Positions 16,951-25,155 of a stretch of DNA of 25,155 nucleotides are shown here, piece after piece. Every line of letters begins with the position of its first letter. The first letter of the stretch is position 1. The stretch is taken from the NCBI GenBank assembly GCA_023091735.1, contig JALKBU010000776.1, forward strand, positions 1 to 25,155, in the 5' to 3' direction. The notes under the pieces were generated by a model. That model saw nothing but the letters and a program-made list of their open reading frames with translations. It made no database searches and was not told the DNA's origin. This stretch comes from Trichomonas tenax (lineage: Eukaryota > Parabasalia > Trichomonadida > Trichomonadidae). The position numbers and the translations under genes are program-made.

Positions 16951-17044
16951 ATGTGTGTAGATATTGTCTGATTTCAGATAACTAAATGATTAATATATAA
17001 TTCTTTAGTCCCTATATGTATTTAAACTTTAAATATCACAAATA

Positions 17045-18274
17045 TCAATCAATGACGATGAATTTAGCAGCTTTCTTCTTATGCTTGAGATTCTTCATAT
17101 TAAAATTGATTTTGACTGGAACTTCATCATCTTCCTTCGCTGCTTCTTCTTGCTTTGGAGCAATTTTTGGAGTAGCATTTGGAGAAACCTTTGGTATATC
17201 TTTTCCGATTTTGAGGCATTCCTGTATAATTTTACCATTAATATCAGAAGAAGCTTTCTTTTGAATTTCATTGCCTTGGTCATTCACAAATTGCTCAATT
17301 TCATCTTTGCAATCTTGAATTTGTTCAATGTAAGATTTTGAAGTAATATATGTATCTATCTTCTCTTTATAGATATTGTATGACTTTGGATTTGGCATCG
17401 GTATTCTACTTAAAATCGAAAAATTATAAAATAACTCAGAATCGCGATTTGGTCTTGTTAAGTTAACACGAGATTCGGAAGAGCAAGCGTTGAATCCACT
17501 AATGAGATTGAATGAAAACAAATTCTTTGTTCCAAATATAATACTTCTTGGATTCTTAGGAACAATATACTTTGACTTAATAAGATATTGATGATTTCCA
17601 TTGTTGATTGTAAATTCATACTTATTTTGATCTCCAGATAATGAAATTGGTTCTGGATCACTGATTGATTGTGTTGATAAGTCTAAAATAGCATAGCGAG
17701 TCGTTGGTGTAGATTCTCCTATGCAAGCAATTTCATCACTCGATGTTTTGATCATTTCTATAGGTTTAAAATCATTAATAAAAATTGCATTATCAAGATA
17801 ATAAACTGTATTTTGTCTTCCAAACGCAATATTTCCATTGTCAAGGACCTCAAAAGCGGAAACATTCTCTTCAATTCGTTGGTTTTGTTGAGCGTTGTCT
17901 TTTGAATTTATTTTGATTTTGTATAAATCTTTTGCAAGAAGATAAACATTCTTGCCTTGGACTTTTAGTGATGTAACGTCGGATTTAAGTGATGCTTGCT
18001 TTTTAACTTGGTTTGAATTTTGGAATAATGAAATTGAACTGACATCCTTTCCTGAAGCAATGATAACAAGAATATCATCAAGTGAATCATATATTTTTAA
18101 ATAAGAAACTGGTTTGTTATAGATTTGGATCGAATTTTTAATTTTATTTTGGTTTGTTTCATTGATTTTAGATCTAAAAACGCCAGATTTTGTGACAAAA
18201 ACTAAAATGTCCATTGCCTCGAGAGTGTCAAAGCCTATTATTTGATTTTCAATAAGAAAACTCTCAAGACTCAT
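17045..18274 (-). CDS. Hypothetical protein, possible beta-propeller with charged tail
   Basis: I take the ATG at 18274 as the start, giving 409 residues. The open frame extends further, but only to a GTG, and two initiator-like words lie between. Residues 1-250 are made of short beta-strand runs separated by polar turns (IIGFDTLEAMDILVFVTKSG, VTSLKVQGKNVYLLAKDLYK, EVLDNGNIAFGRQNTVYYLD), as in WD40 or similar propellers, but without clear GH-WD signatures. The next part (about 280-350) looks helical. The tail is Lys/Glu/Pro-rich and basic at the end (NLKHKKKAAKFIVID). No signal peptide or membrane segment is seen. I do not recognise the family; a scaffold or nucleoporin-type protein would fit such an architecture but cannot be claimed. 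Confidence 0.75.
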   Translation of the reverse strand: MSLESFLIENQIIGFDTLEAMDILVFVTKSGVFRSKINETNQNKIKNSIQIYNKPVSYLKIYDSLDDILVIIASGKDVSSISLFQNSNQVKKQASLKSDVTSLKVQGKNVYLLAKDLYKIKINSKDNAQQNQRIEENVSAFEVLDNGNIAFGRQNTVYYLDNAIFINDFKPIEMIKTSSDEIACIGESTPTTRYAILDLSTQSISDPEPISLSGDQNKYEFTINNGNHQYLIKSKYIVPKNPRSIIFGTKNLFSFNLISGFNACSSESRVNLTRPNRDSELFYNFSILSRIPMPNPKSYNIYKEKIDTYITSKSYIEQIQDCKDEIEQFVNDQGNEIQKKASSDINGKIIQECLKIGKDIPKVSPNATPKIAPKQEEAAKEDDEVPVKINFNMKNLKHKKKAAKFIVID

Positions 18275-18281
18275 TTTTAAA

Positions 18282-18312
18282 AAGTGACTATAATGACTTT
18301 CTGACACGTAAA
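18282..18312 (-). promoter_or_regulatory. Two initiator-like words and a TTTACGTGTCA element
   Basis: Reading the minus strand towards the ATG at 18274: TTTACGTGTCA (18302-18312), TCATTA (18291-18296) and TCACTTTT (ending in the leader; TCA at 18285-18287). With A18285 as +1 the leader is about 11 nucleotides. This is the clearest compact promoter in the window and decides the start codon. Confidence 0.55.
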
Positions 18313-18649
18313 TTATAATAATTTGTCAAATTTGGAAATAACTAATGCTATCATGCTCGTTTGATTCAGCATAAAAACTATATCGAAATTTTCTAGTAAC
18401 TCTTCTTGATTTTTATCAGATGAAGAGTTATGCGATGTTGAAAATATTACACAAGTTGACTAATAAACTTTCCACTTTTATTGTATTTTTAGACTCTACA
18501 TACACTACACAGATAAAGTAAAGCAAAATTGGTCAAAATTGAAAAATAAAAATTCAAAAATCGATTTTATGTGGAGCTTTTACACAAATTTAATACCAAA
18601 GATGAAAATAAACGCAAAAAAGTCAAATACAAAATCAGTTTTTTAAATA

Positions 18650-19963
18650 ATGGAACAACCGGTTGTTCAACTGGAAGTTCTTTATACTAAACAAAGCGAA
18701 GAAAATCAAGCGCAGATAAATCCGTCCGAATCGGAGCAGCGGAGCAAATCGATTTTGTCCGAAAATCAGTCTGTTTCATCAGAAGTTCCAGACAGAGTGA
18801 AAATAGAGCAAGAAAACTTGAAGCAATTAATAGAGAAGCAAGAGGAGGCAATTAAAAACAGAGATTATTACAGAGTTGACAAAATTGAGATTGAAATCGA
18901 AAAAGTAAACGCTAGAATTGTCAGAGAGAATGTTGCTCGGTATTGCTATGCTCTGCAAGAGGCTCTCGACACAGTTTACAAAGCAAATATGCGCAAAATC
19001 AAAAAATTCCAAAAAGATTGCTTTAATCAAGAGCTTGCGTTGAGAACAGACATTTCGTCAAGATTTCAAAATACACAGCAACTGCATTTAGCGTCTTTAA
19101 GACAATTTGACGACAATCAATTCAAAAGTTATTCGAGAATTCTCATTAACTCAGAGAATGTCAAATATAATCGCGCCATTGAAAAGGCCAGAAAGCTTGC
19201 GAACGAGGGTAAATTTGAGGAAGCTGATATGATCACCAAAGAAGCAATTGCAGAGAATGGCAAAGTTTTCGGTCAGAGAGAGGCTGAATTCACAACGTTA
19301 TATAAGCAGAAGATAAAGCAGCTTCTTGATGAGCAATCGAAAGATTTTACAACATTATTAAATACATCGAACAAAACTTTAGAAGAACTCGTTGTTACGA
19401 GATCAAGAACCCGTGAAACATTATATAAGACACTCAAAGCAGAATTAGACAGAGTTTACGCAAAGCATCTCGAAAAATTAAATAAACATTTCGCAAATTT
19501 CTCAAATCCACACATGGAACATCCAAGAATCATATTTAACGAGTATTATCAGAACTACCTTGCAAATAAATCTATTATTGAACCACCATTATTGACAATT
19601 AGGCAAGAAAAGCAAATGAAAGTTGAAGCAGAGAAAATGAGACAAGAAAAGCGTCAGCAAAGGAAAGAAAATCCAAAGCCAGATAACAAGCAAGAAAATT
19701 CTTCACAGAAACCTGAAGAATCGATGAGTCAACTTGATATCTCCGAAATTGATGAAGGAAATAAACAGGAACCTCCAAAAGCAGATGAAAATGGTGAGAA
19801 ACCACCAGTAGAAGAAAATAAAGAATCAAGTGAGGAAAAGAATGAAAATGATGTTAAAACAGAAGAAAAACCGGAAACTGAAACAAAACCAGAAACTGAA
19901 GTTAAAAGCGGAAAAGAAGAAGCGAAGAAGGAAGAGCCAAAACCTGAAGAAAAACAGGAATAA
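18650..19963 (+). CDS. Charged coiled-coil protein (hypothetical)
   Basis: The 437-residue product has a polar Ser/Glu-rich N terminus (1-50), a long helical coiled-coil region (about 50-340; KIEQENLKQLIEKQEEAIKN, GKFEEADMITKEAIAENGKV) and a low-complexity acidic tail (about 345-437) of Lys, Glu, Pro and Thr with repeated KPETE-type words. No known domain was recognised. The core has an even helical spacing of basic and acidic residues, suggesting a structural or microtubule-associated protein, which is inference only. The ATG at 18650 is preceded by TCAGTTTTTTAAATA, similar in layout to the initiators of neighbouring genes but with G after TCA. It diverges from the 17045-18274 gene with 375 bp between the starts. 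Confidence 0.8.
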   Translation: MEQPVVQLEVLYTKQSEENQAQINPSESEQRSKSILSENQSVSSEVPDRVKIEQENLKQLIEKQEEAIKNRDYYRVDKIEIEIEKVNARIVRENVARYCYALQEALDTVYKANMRKIKKFQKDCFNQELALRTDISSRFQNTQQLHLASLRQFDDNQFKSYSRILINSENVKYNRAIEKARKLANEGKFEEADMITKEAIAENGKVFGQREAEFTTLYKQKIKQLLDEQSKDFTTLLNTSNKTLEELVVTRSRTRETLYKTLKAELDRVYAKHLEKLNKHFANFSNPHMEHPRIIFNEYYQNYLANKSIIEPPLLTIRQEKQMKVEAEKMRQEKRQQRKENPKPDNKQENSSQKPEESMSQLDISEIDEGNKQEPPKADENGEKPPVEENKESSEEKNENDVKTEEKPETETKPETEVKSGKEEAKKEEPKPEEKQE

Positions 19964-21005
19964 TTTGATATTTTTTTATTCGAATAAATTCTGAAAATAA
20001 TTTGTCTTTAAATACATAGCATAGCATTTATACTCTCAATCAATACGTATACATGTTTAGTTTATAAAATTTTACATTCAATTGCAAACAAAATTGATTT
20101 ACTCTCCGAATACGTGTATAATTAGATACTATTAATATCTGCACCTAATAGGATATATGGGTGTTATCAAAAGCTATTGTTGTAGATATAATTTTGTAAT
20201 TCCAGATCATATCTTGAAAAAGTAAAATTGTAATCTACAAAGCTTAAGATAATTGTAATATGTATGGAGGACACAATCTGAGGGATGAAGCAATATCTTC
20301 AAGTTATGTCTAAAATTTGGGGTTCCGAAAATCGCGTTTTTAGACCGTTTTAAAGGTGGCAATCAGAGTGTATTTCTTGCCTATCTCTTCATTTGGCGTG
20401 GGGTTATGTTTCAACGAGATTAATTTTAATTTCGAAATTTCTAATTCGTGATAAATGTTTTAGAATTATGGTGTATTCTATCATGCGGAGATAGCACTGA
20501 TATATAGACGCATTGAGCTTCAGAAAATATCAGACAAAGCATTATCTCTATCCATGAAACTTCATATATCCGACAAGCCCAAAAGTGAGCTTCAAAATGT
20601 TATAATAAATCGCGAATTTAAACACACCATCTTCTATAGTTTCTATTCTCCAATTTTCGTTTATCAAATGTTTATTGTAAATTTTCATAATGACAAATTT
20701 AACTGAAATTGTAAAGAAATTATTCAAAATCTATGAATTTGATCATTCTATGAATAATTTTATAAATTAAAATCAATGATTTGAGATTATTTTAGCTGTA
20801 GATTTGAATATATCAGCTTTAGAGGATTTTAATATTTTTTTTTTTGAAAAAATAGATTTAGAAGCTGACAGTTTAACTACATTTATCACATAAGCTTCAT
20901 AACACAGATATGCAATGAAATTTATCATCTTTTTCATAATTATATTTTGAAAAAAATATGACGATTCAGAGGCTGATAGTTTAAAAATAGCCTTTTAATA
21001 GGAAT
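19964..21005. other. Intergenic stretch with a direct repeat near the next gene
   Basis: No supported gene. Two imperfect copies of a roughly 40-bp unit occur at about 20843-20878 and 20945-20985, sharing TTTTGAAAAAA, then GA-rich bases, then AGGCTGATAGTTTAA (AGAAGCTGACAGTTTAA in the first). The second copy lies 20 bp before the next start codon. The rest looks like unstructured AT-rich DNA with an eleven-T run at about 20835-20845. Confidence 0.45.
20957..20996 (+). promoter_or_regulatory. GACGATT and CCTTTT core-promoter-like words
   Basis: GACGATT at about 20960-20966 is close to a Myb-type element (GACGATA). CCTTTT at 20991-20996, 10 bases before the ATG, resembles the CCTTT element (M5) that replaces the initiator in some Trichomonas vaginalis genes. 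No TCA-type initiator is present, which fits use of this alternative. Confidence 0.4.
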
Positions 21006-22934
21006 ATGAAAGCAATTATAAGAAATAGTTTATCATATTTTCAAATGAATATTTTAATGTTTGTTCCACTCATTTGTTCATGGCATTTCGGAATCTCTGT
21101 CATGAATTATTTTTTGAGCGGAAAAACAAATATTCTGATCATCGCCACTATTGGTGGTCCATTCGGTGAAATTATATCAGCTTGGATATTTTTCATTTCA
21201 AATCTTTGGTTTGAAGTAAATTTCTTACACTGCATGATACATAGTTTGATTCTTTCCCTTTTGGGCCTCGGATTGACAATAATTACTCCATTCAAAAAGA
21301 AATTGTTCAAAATTCCGTATTTTCGACTAGTTTTATGCACATTTTTAACACCTTCGATCTTTGTATCGTTTATTTTATACATTTCGTGCGCATATAATGG
21401 TAACGAATTTCGCGGAGCTGCATACGGCGATATGCCATTTCACATGAACATTATTTCATCGTTTGCATTTGGATGCAACAAAAAACGAAAATCATTATTC
21501 TCAATAACAGCACCATTTTTCGCAGGAGAAGTTCTCGCTTATCCAATCTTGCCAAATTTCTACTCGTCGATATTTATGAGCGCCTTTAATTGCACCTACA
21601 ATCAAGCCATTGTTTTTCCTACCATAATTTTCGTTTTTTCATTATTTTCCATTCTTGTACAATTAACACTCTTTTTCACTGATTCTAGAATGTGCGTAGT
21701 CCTGACTCCGATTCTATTTATATTCATTGGAGGTACTGGTTTCCTTCATTATTTCGCATTAAAAGATAATAATTTGTTTTATACTGATTTCGTGCACAAT
21801 CTTGGTAACAAAAAGCACGGATGTTGGTTTCACTCCATCATTCACGTCGTTATACCGCAAAGAGCTTCAACATTTTCTCTTCCGATTTCATGGTCAGTTA
21901 TCTACTTATTGCTCAGCAGTAAACCAGTAATGGACTTACGTCTTTATACAGCAATTGGTCTACTTATTTCCTCACTTCCGCAAGTCCAAGCGCACGCATT
22001 AATCGCTTTGTTTGAATTCGGAATTTGTTTTGCTATTTTAAGGTTCCCATATCACAACAAGAAACAGATGATTGCAACAATTGCAAATTATTCAGTAATG
22101 GCCGCTATAGGATTAACACTTGGACTGCCACAACTCAAACCATATCTAGGACGAGTTAAAGGCAAATTCATGAGAATAGAACCAGTTTGGAACGAATCTG
22201 GAAAAGCCTATACTTTCTTCACGTTCTGGTGGAGTGCACTTGGAGTTTTTGGCGTTATTTCTTTAGCCCATGGATTGATATATCTCAAGAAAATGCAATT
22301 GATTGCATATATTCCATCTTTGTTTGTTTTCTATGTAAGTAATTTCATTATTTACCAACCATGGAATCTCGATAATACAAAAGTTTTCTATACAGCATTC
22401 ATTCCATTGGCATTACCCGTTGTTGCTAACTTCTTTGTTAGGTTTGCGGAATCAGCGAGAAAATTAACAATCTTCTTGTATTTGCCTTTATTCATTGCTT
22501 GCTGCATTTCTGGTGGATTTGCGATTCACATGTGCTTGACTCAGTTCTACCACGTGTGGGGAGACTACAATCGCGACTTGAGATTCGGAGAATGGATAAA
22601 GCGAAACACTCCTCACGACGCAATATTTATTTCAGATGACTGGCACGGAAATCCTGTTACAACTTTAGCAGGAAGGCAGATATTGATTGGATATCCAGGA
22701 TGGATATCATCGCATGGCATTAACACAACAGAAAGACAGCGAGCGATTAACAAATATAATAGAGACAAGAGTCTCATCAATTTAATTGATGCATACAATG
22801 TTTCATATTATGTAACGAAAAAGGATTCGAATATCATCAGACCTTATAGTGATCATTGGTTGAGAATTCAAGAATTCAAGTCATATGTTGTATATCAGAG
22901 AGCGAACATGAGTCAATTATTGAAAGCGAAATAA
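21006..22934 (+). CDS. Polytopic membrane protein, GT-C glycosyltransferase-like
   Basis: The product (642 residues) has about ten or more hydrophobic segments through residue 510 and a soluble C-terminal domain. The first large extramembrane loop contains YGDMPFHMNIISSFAFG (about 140-156) followed by an FAGEVLAYPILPNFYSS block, matching the GD-x-PFH...N...AG-x-x-L-x-YP-x-L pattern seen in many bacterial and archaeal multi-pass glycosyltransferase-like proteins. The Asp would be the catalytic candidate of a GT-C enzyme using a lipid-phosphate sugar donor. The C terminus has EWIKRNTPHDAIFISDDWH, then AGRQILIGYPGWISSHGI, the typical closing domain of that group. ER membrane location and a role in glycan assembly are inferred; the acceptor is unknown. 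It is tail to tail with threonine aldolase, 65 bp away. Proteins of this type with no enzymatic role are possible. Confidence 0.7.
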   Translation: MKAIIRNSLSYFQMNILMFVPLICSWHFGISVMNYFLSGKTNILIIATIGGPFGEIISAWIFFISNLWFEVNFLHCMIHSLILSLLGLGLTIITPFKKKLFKIPYFRLVLCTFLTPSIFVSFILYISCAYNGNEFRGAAYGDMPFHMNIISSFAFGCNKKRKSLFSITAPFFAGEVLAYPILPNFYSSIFMSAFNCTYNQAIVFPTIIFVFSLFSILVQLTLFFTDSRMCVVLTPILFIFIGGTGFLHYFALKDNNLFYTDFVHNLGNKKHGCWFHSIIHVVIPQRASTFSLPISWSVIYLLLSSKPVMDLRLYTAIGLLISSLPQVQAHALIALFEFGICFAILRFPYHNKKQMIATIANYSVMAAIGLTLGLPQLKPYLGRVKGKFMRIEPVWNESGKAYTFFTFWWSALGVFGVISLAHGLIYLKKMQLIAYIPSLFVFYVSNFIIYQPWNLDNTKVFYTAFIPLALPVVANFFVRFAESARKLTIFLYLPLFIACCISGGFAIHMCLTQFYHVWGDYNRDLRFGEWIKRNTPHDAIFISDDWHGNPVTTLAGRQILIGYPGWISSHGINTTERQRAINKYNRDKSLINLIDAYNVSYYVTKKDSNIIRPYSDHWLRIQEFKSYVVYQRANMSQLLKAK

Positions 22935-22999
22935 TGTGTTTTATATCTTAATAAATGTTTCATCTATACATATCAATAATTTAACTAACGATTAATTAT

Positions 23000-24025
23000 T
23001 TACAAAGCTTTGATAGCAGCGATGAAGTTATCGATTTCTTCTTCTGTTGTTTGCCAAGATGTAACAAAGCGATAGAGGGAGATGCTGAGATCCCAATCAT
23101 AGAACTCAGCGCCCTGAGCGAAGAGCTTGTCGACGTTCTCCTTGGAGATGATGACGAACATCTCGTTGGACTTGAGAGGATAGTATGGCTTACACTTCTC
23201 GCAGTCCTTGATTCCCTCGTAAAGTCTCTGCATCATGGAGTTGGAGTTCTTAGCGAGTTTGAGCCAAAGGTCGTCCTTGAGGTAAGCGAGCATCTGGATG
23301 GCGAAGAACCTTGTCTTAGACATGAGCTGTCCAGCACGCTTGTGGAGGTAATCGAAGCCCTGGGCGAGATTCTTGTCGAAGAAGATGATCAATTCACCAA
23401 GAAGTCCTCCGTTCTTTGTGGCACCGAATGTGAGGACATCGATACCAAGCTTCCATGTCATTTCAGCTGGTGTGCAACCAAGGGAAACGAGGGCGTTAGC
23501 AAATCTAGCGCCATCCATGTGAACCTTCAATCCATTCTTGTGTGCGATGTCGCAGATCTCCTTGATCTCGTCGAGTGTGTAGACCTGGCCGAGCTCTGTC
23601 GATTGAGCGATCGAAACACAGGCTGGTTTGCCAGCGTGTGGGAATAGATTGTTTGCAGCATCAACGCACTCCTGAATGAAATTCGGGTCAAGCTTCGATG
23701 GGGAGATTGATTTGTGCATGAGACGGGCGCCGCCTGTGAAGAATGCTGGAGCTGTGCATTCATCTGTCAGAATGTGAGCGGAATCTGAGCAGATGATTGT
23801 ACCGTATGGTGGGCAAAGTGCTGACAAAGCGAGACAGTTCGATGCTGTGCCAGTGGAAGCGAAGTAGTAAACTAAATCGTGTTCGAAAACCTTCGATAAA
23901 ACTGTTTGGAGCTCAGCTGTGTAGCTGTCGTGGCCATATGAGCCGGCGCATCCCTTGTTGGCCTCAATCATAGTCTCCATTATTTGTGGATGAATTGCTG
24001 CGACGTTGTCAGACTTGAAATTCAT
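23000..24025 (-). CDS. Low-specificity L-threonine aldolase
   Basis: The product (341 residues) is a PLP-dependent fold-type I enzyme that cleaves L-threonine/allo-threonine to glycine and acetaldehyde. Visible features are the N-terminal FKSDNVAAIHP opening, the GTASN phosphate loop (59-63), stacking His84 (SAHILTDE), Asp171 in VHMDGAR and Lys204 in TFGATKNGG, which forms the Schiff base. The length and motifs match bacterial-type enzymes rather than a long eukaryotic form. The coding sequence is visibly richer in G and C, with C/G-ending codons, than all its neighbours, as seen for highly expressed or acquired genes. Threonine aldolase is among genes proposed to have entered trichomonads from bacteria. 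TATCGTCA lies 21 bases before the ATG. The open antisense frame across it is a by-product of its codon bias. Confidence 0.95.
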   Translation of the reverse strand: MNFKSDNVAAIHPQIMETMIEANKGCAGSYGHDSYTAELQTVLSKVFEHDLVYYFASTGTASNCLALSALCPPYGTIICSDSAHILTDECTAPAFFTGGARLMHKSISPSKLDPNFIQECVDAANNLFPHAGKPACVSIAQSTELGQVYTLDEIKEICDIAHKNGLKVHMDGARFANALVSLGCTPAEMTWKLGIDVLTFGATKNGGLLGELIIFFDKNLAQGFDYLHKRAGQLMSKTRFFAIQMLAYLKDDLWLKLAKNSNSMMQRLYEGIKDCEKCKPYYPLKSNEMFVIISKENVDKLFAQGAEFYDWDLSISLYRFVTSWQTTEEEIDNFIAAIKAL

Positions 24026-24045
24026 TTTTTTGTTATTGGTCGGTT

Positions 24046-24053
24046 GACGATAG
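24046..24053 (-). promoter_or_regulatory. TATCGTCA core-promoter word of threonine aldolase
   Basis: The minus strand has TATCGTCA ending 20 bases before the ATG, combining a Myb-like TATCGTC with the TCA of an initiator, though followed by A rather than a pyrimidine. The same eight bases occur at 775-782 before the minisatellite frame. Confidence 0.45.
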
Positions 24054-24120
24054 AATCCCCTTTTAAAATGATTTCGTACCCTAATTTCATTACATCACTC
24101 TTATTTTTGCTTTTTATCAC

Positions 24121-24251
24121 TCTACATGACATAAAGATTAATTTACTCGGCATCCACTATATTTATATAAAGTATTTACATAATCATGAGATAAATAATT
24201 TACACGGCATAAATCACAGTATACTTGACACATATCTGATTTACATGACAT
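24121..24251. repeat. Four copies of a TTTACNYGRCAT word upstream of threonine aldolase
   Basis: TCTACATGACAT (24121-24132), TTTACTCGGCAT (24142-24153), TTTACACGGCAT (24199-24210) and TTTACATGACAT (24240-24251), all in the same orientation, lie 96-226 bp upstream of the threonine aldolase start. The even orientation suggests a cis-acting array or a decayed tandem repeat. Function not known. Confidence 0.5.
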
Positions 24252-24677
24252 AAAAATTTATAGGAGGGCATTTAGAGGTGAAAAGGACAAAGAAAGATTG
24301 TTCGTCGTGGGAGGAATTTTGTGTATTGATTTACAATGCATTGTGATGAGTTATGCATGGTACTCATATAAATATGAAAAGTAGTATATGTTGGGAGTTA
24401 TTTGCCAAAATTTGTAAACACATCATAACCTCGCAAAACGGATCAATGACCCCATTTTTGAAGAATTTAACTCCTAATTTCCGACAATCTAAATGATTTA
24501 ATTTCACAAGTTCACAAGTTTTAAAATTTCGAGTGCTAACTTGATTATGATATAATATACTTATTGTTTTTTTAATATAATTAATGAAAAAAATTGCCCC
24601 GTTTATTTTTTGTTAGACCCTAACATGAAAATTTTAAAATAATTTAATTTTTTTTTATTTGGAATTAGAAAATGGTA
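24252..24677. other. Gene-free AT-rich stretch
   Basis: No coding frame or RNA gene is supported. TTTGTAAACACATCA at about 24411-24425 is a loose relative of the recurring TTTAC/TGTCA words. The right half has several T or A homopolymer runs. Confidence 0.4.
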
Positions 24678-25067
24678 CTATGTATCATTTAATAATGCAA
24701 TTATTTGATTTATTCTATCTTCAATCACATTTATTCTTTTTGTTAAATCTTCTATCTTCATTAATGCTGTCACTCTTGACTGAGGAATAGATTTTAAACT
24801 TACTACTCCCTTTATTTTTGTAATTTTGAAGCCCTCAATTTTAAACATTTTATTTAACTTACAGGTTGTGTTTTCTTCGAATATCTTTTTATTATTTGCA
24901 TAGTATTCATTAAATTCATCAACAGTTTCAAATGTTGATGATTCAGTAATTGGTTTTATTATTTTTAGTTTTGTTTCTTTTTGATCATGTTCGATTAAAT
25001 TTGATTTTTCTTCATCATGTTCAACTTTGTCTTCATCTTTTTCGATTATTTTTAAAATTGGTTTCAT
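24678..25067 (-). CDS. Small charged protein with C-terminal coiled coil (hypothetical)
   Basis: The product (129 residues) has an acidic/basic N-terminal third (IIEKDEDKVEHDEEKSNL), a compact middle with ETVDEFNEYYANNKK and then KLNKMFKIEGFKITKIKG, and a C-terminal leucine/isoleucine heptad region (LTKRINVIEDRINQIIALL). No family was recognised with certainty. Codon use is extremely A/T-rich compared with the housekeeping genes here. It is divergent from the partial gene at the window edge with a 61-bp gap. Such compact, divergent, AT-rich small genes are common in large DNA transposons of trichomonads, but that is a guess without the flanking sequence. Confidence 0.55.
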   Translation of the reverse strand: MKPILKIIEKDEDKVEHDEEKSNLIEHDQKETKLKIIKPITESSTFETVDEFNEYYANNKKIFEENTTCKLNKMFKIEGFKITKIKGVVSLKSIPQSRVTALMKIEDLTKRINVIEDRINQIIALLNDT

Positions 25068-25115
25068 TTCATACTAATAAAAAAGATAATACATCAATAT
25101 AAATTAGTTTTTTAT

Positions 25116-25121
25116 TCATTA
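25116..25121 (+). promoter_or_regulatory. Initiator TCATTA before the edge gene
   Basis: TCATTA with A25118 as +1 gives a leader of 11 nucleotides to the ATG at 25129. It exactly fits the trichomonad initiator pattern. Confidence 0.5.
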
Positions 25122-25128
25122 ATAAAAC

Positions 25129-25155
25129 ATGGCTGCCGGATTTTTTAAGAAAATA
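25129..25155 (+). CDS. Partial gene running off the right edge
   Basis: The frame begins MAAGFFKKI and is cut by the end of the window. It is accepted as a gene start because of the initiator 11 bases upstream and the GC jump at ATGGCTGCCGG after an AT-rich leader. Nothing can be said about function from nine residues. Confidence 0.45.

Noticed and set aside
18275..18307. Longer N terminus for the 17045-18274 gene
   Set aside because: The extension starts with GTG and contains the two initiator-like words, so it is most likely upstream of the transcription start.
23051..23647. 198-codon plus-strand open frame
   Set aside because: It lies wholly antisense to threonine aldolase and is explained by that gene's codon bias; no promoter word precedes it.
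1..25155. CRISPR-type array in the 17-bp repeat region
   Set aside because: Units are contiguous with no unique spacers, and the host signals are eukaryotic.

Overview
The window looks like nuclear DNA of an anaerobic parabasalid protist, most likely a trichomonad close to Tritrichomonas or Trichomonas. That assignment is inferred from several signs: AT-rich intergenic DNA, intron-free genes on both strands with very short 5' leaders, trichomonad-style initiator words (TCA+1, pyrimidine, T/A) just before several ATGs, a BspA-like leucine-rich-repeat relic, and a bacterial-type threonine aldolase beside typical eukaryotic genes (BUD31, a TRAPPC8/Trs85-like subunit). No introns, tRNA or rRNA genes were recognised.

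Layout. Positions 1-800 are gene-free. Positions 823-2280 are a 17-bp minisatellite of about 85 units with no visible length change; it lies in one open frame (808-2367) that reads as a 17-residue repeat. Next come a thioredoxin-like gene (2587-2928, minus), a long gene-poor stretch, and a broken BspA-like gene (4348-5287, minus). A 1047-bp element with 186-bp, about 96% identical terminal inverted repeats follows (5443-6489) and holds a possible transposase relic. Then come a coiled-coil gene (6722-8035, plus), a nicotinamidase (8316-8933, minus), a second and more degraded inverted-repeat element (9219-9861), BUD31 (10248-10754, minus) divergent from the TRAPPC8-like gene (11048-14272, plus), and a type II membrane glycosyltransferase (14369-16066, minus). 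After a GC-rich hairpin with a T-run (16906-16950) there are an unrecognised, possibly beta-propeller protein (17045-18274, minus), a charged coiled-coil protein (18650-19963, plus), a polytopic GT-C-like membrane protein (21006-22934, plus), threonine aldolase (23000-24025, minus), a short charged coiled-coil gene (24678-25067, minus), and the first codons of a plus-strand gene at the right edge.

The genes do not form a pathway. Three housekeeping themes appear: the secretory/glycosylation system (TRAPPC8-like, two glycosyltransferase-like membrane proteins), splicing (BUD31) and small-molecule metabolism (nicotinamidase, threonine aldolase). Gene ends are often tail to tail with gaps of 65-280 bp. 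The less explained signals are the indel-free coding minisatellite, the two inverted-repeat elements, a recurring 11-bp word TTTACNYGWCA clustered near gene borders, a TATCGTCA promoter word seen twice, and the structured GC-rich hairpin.
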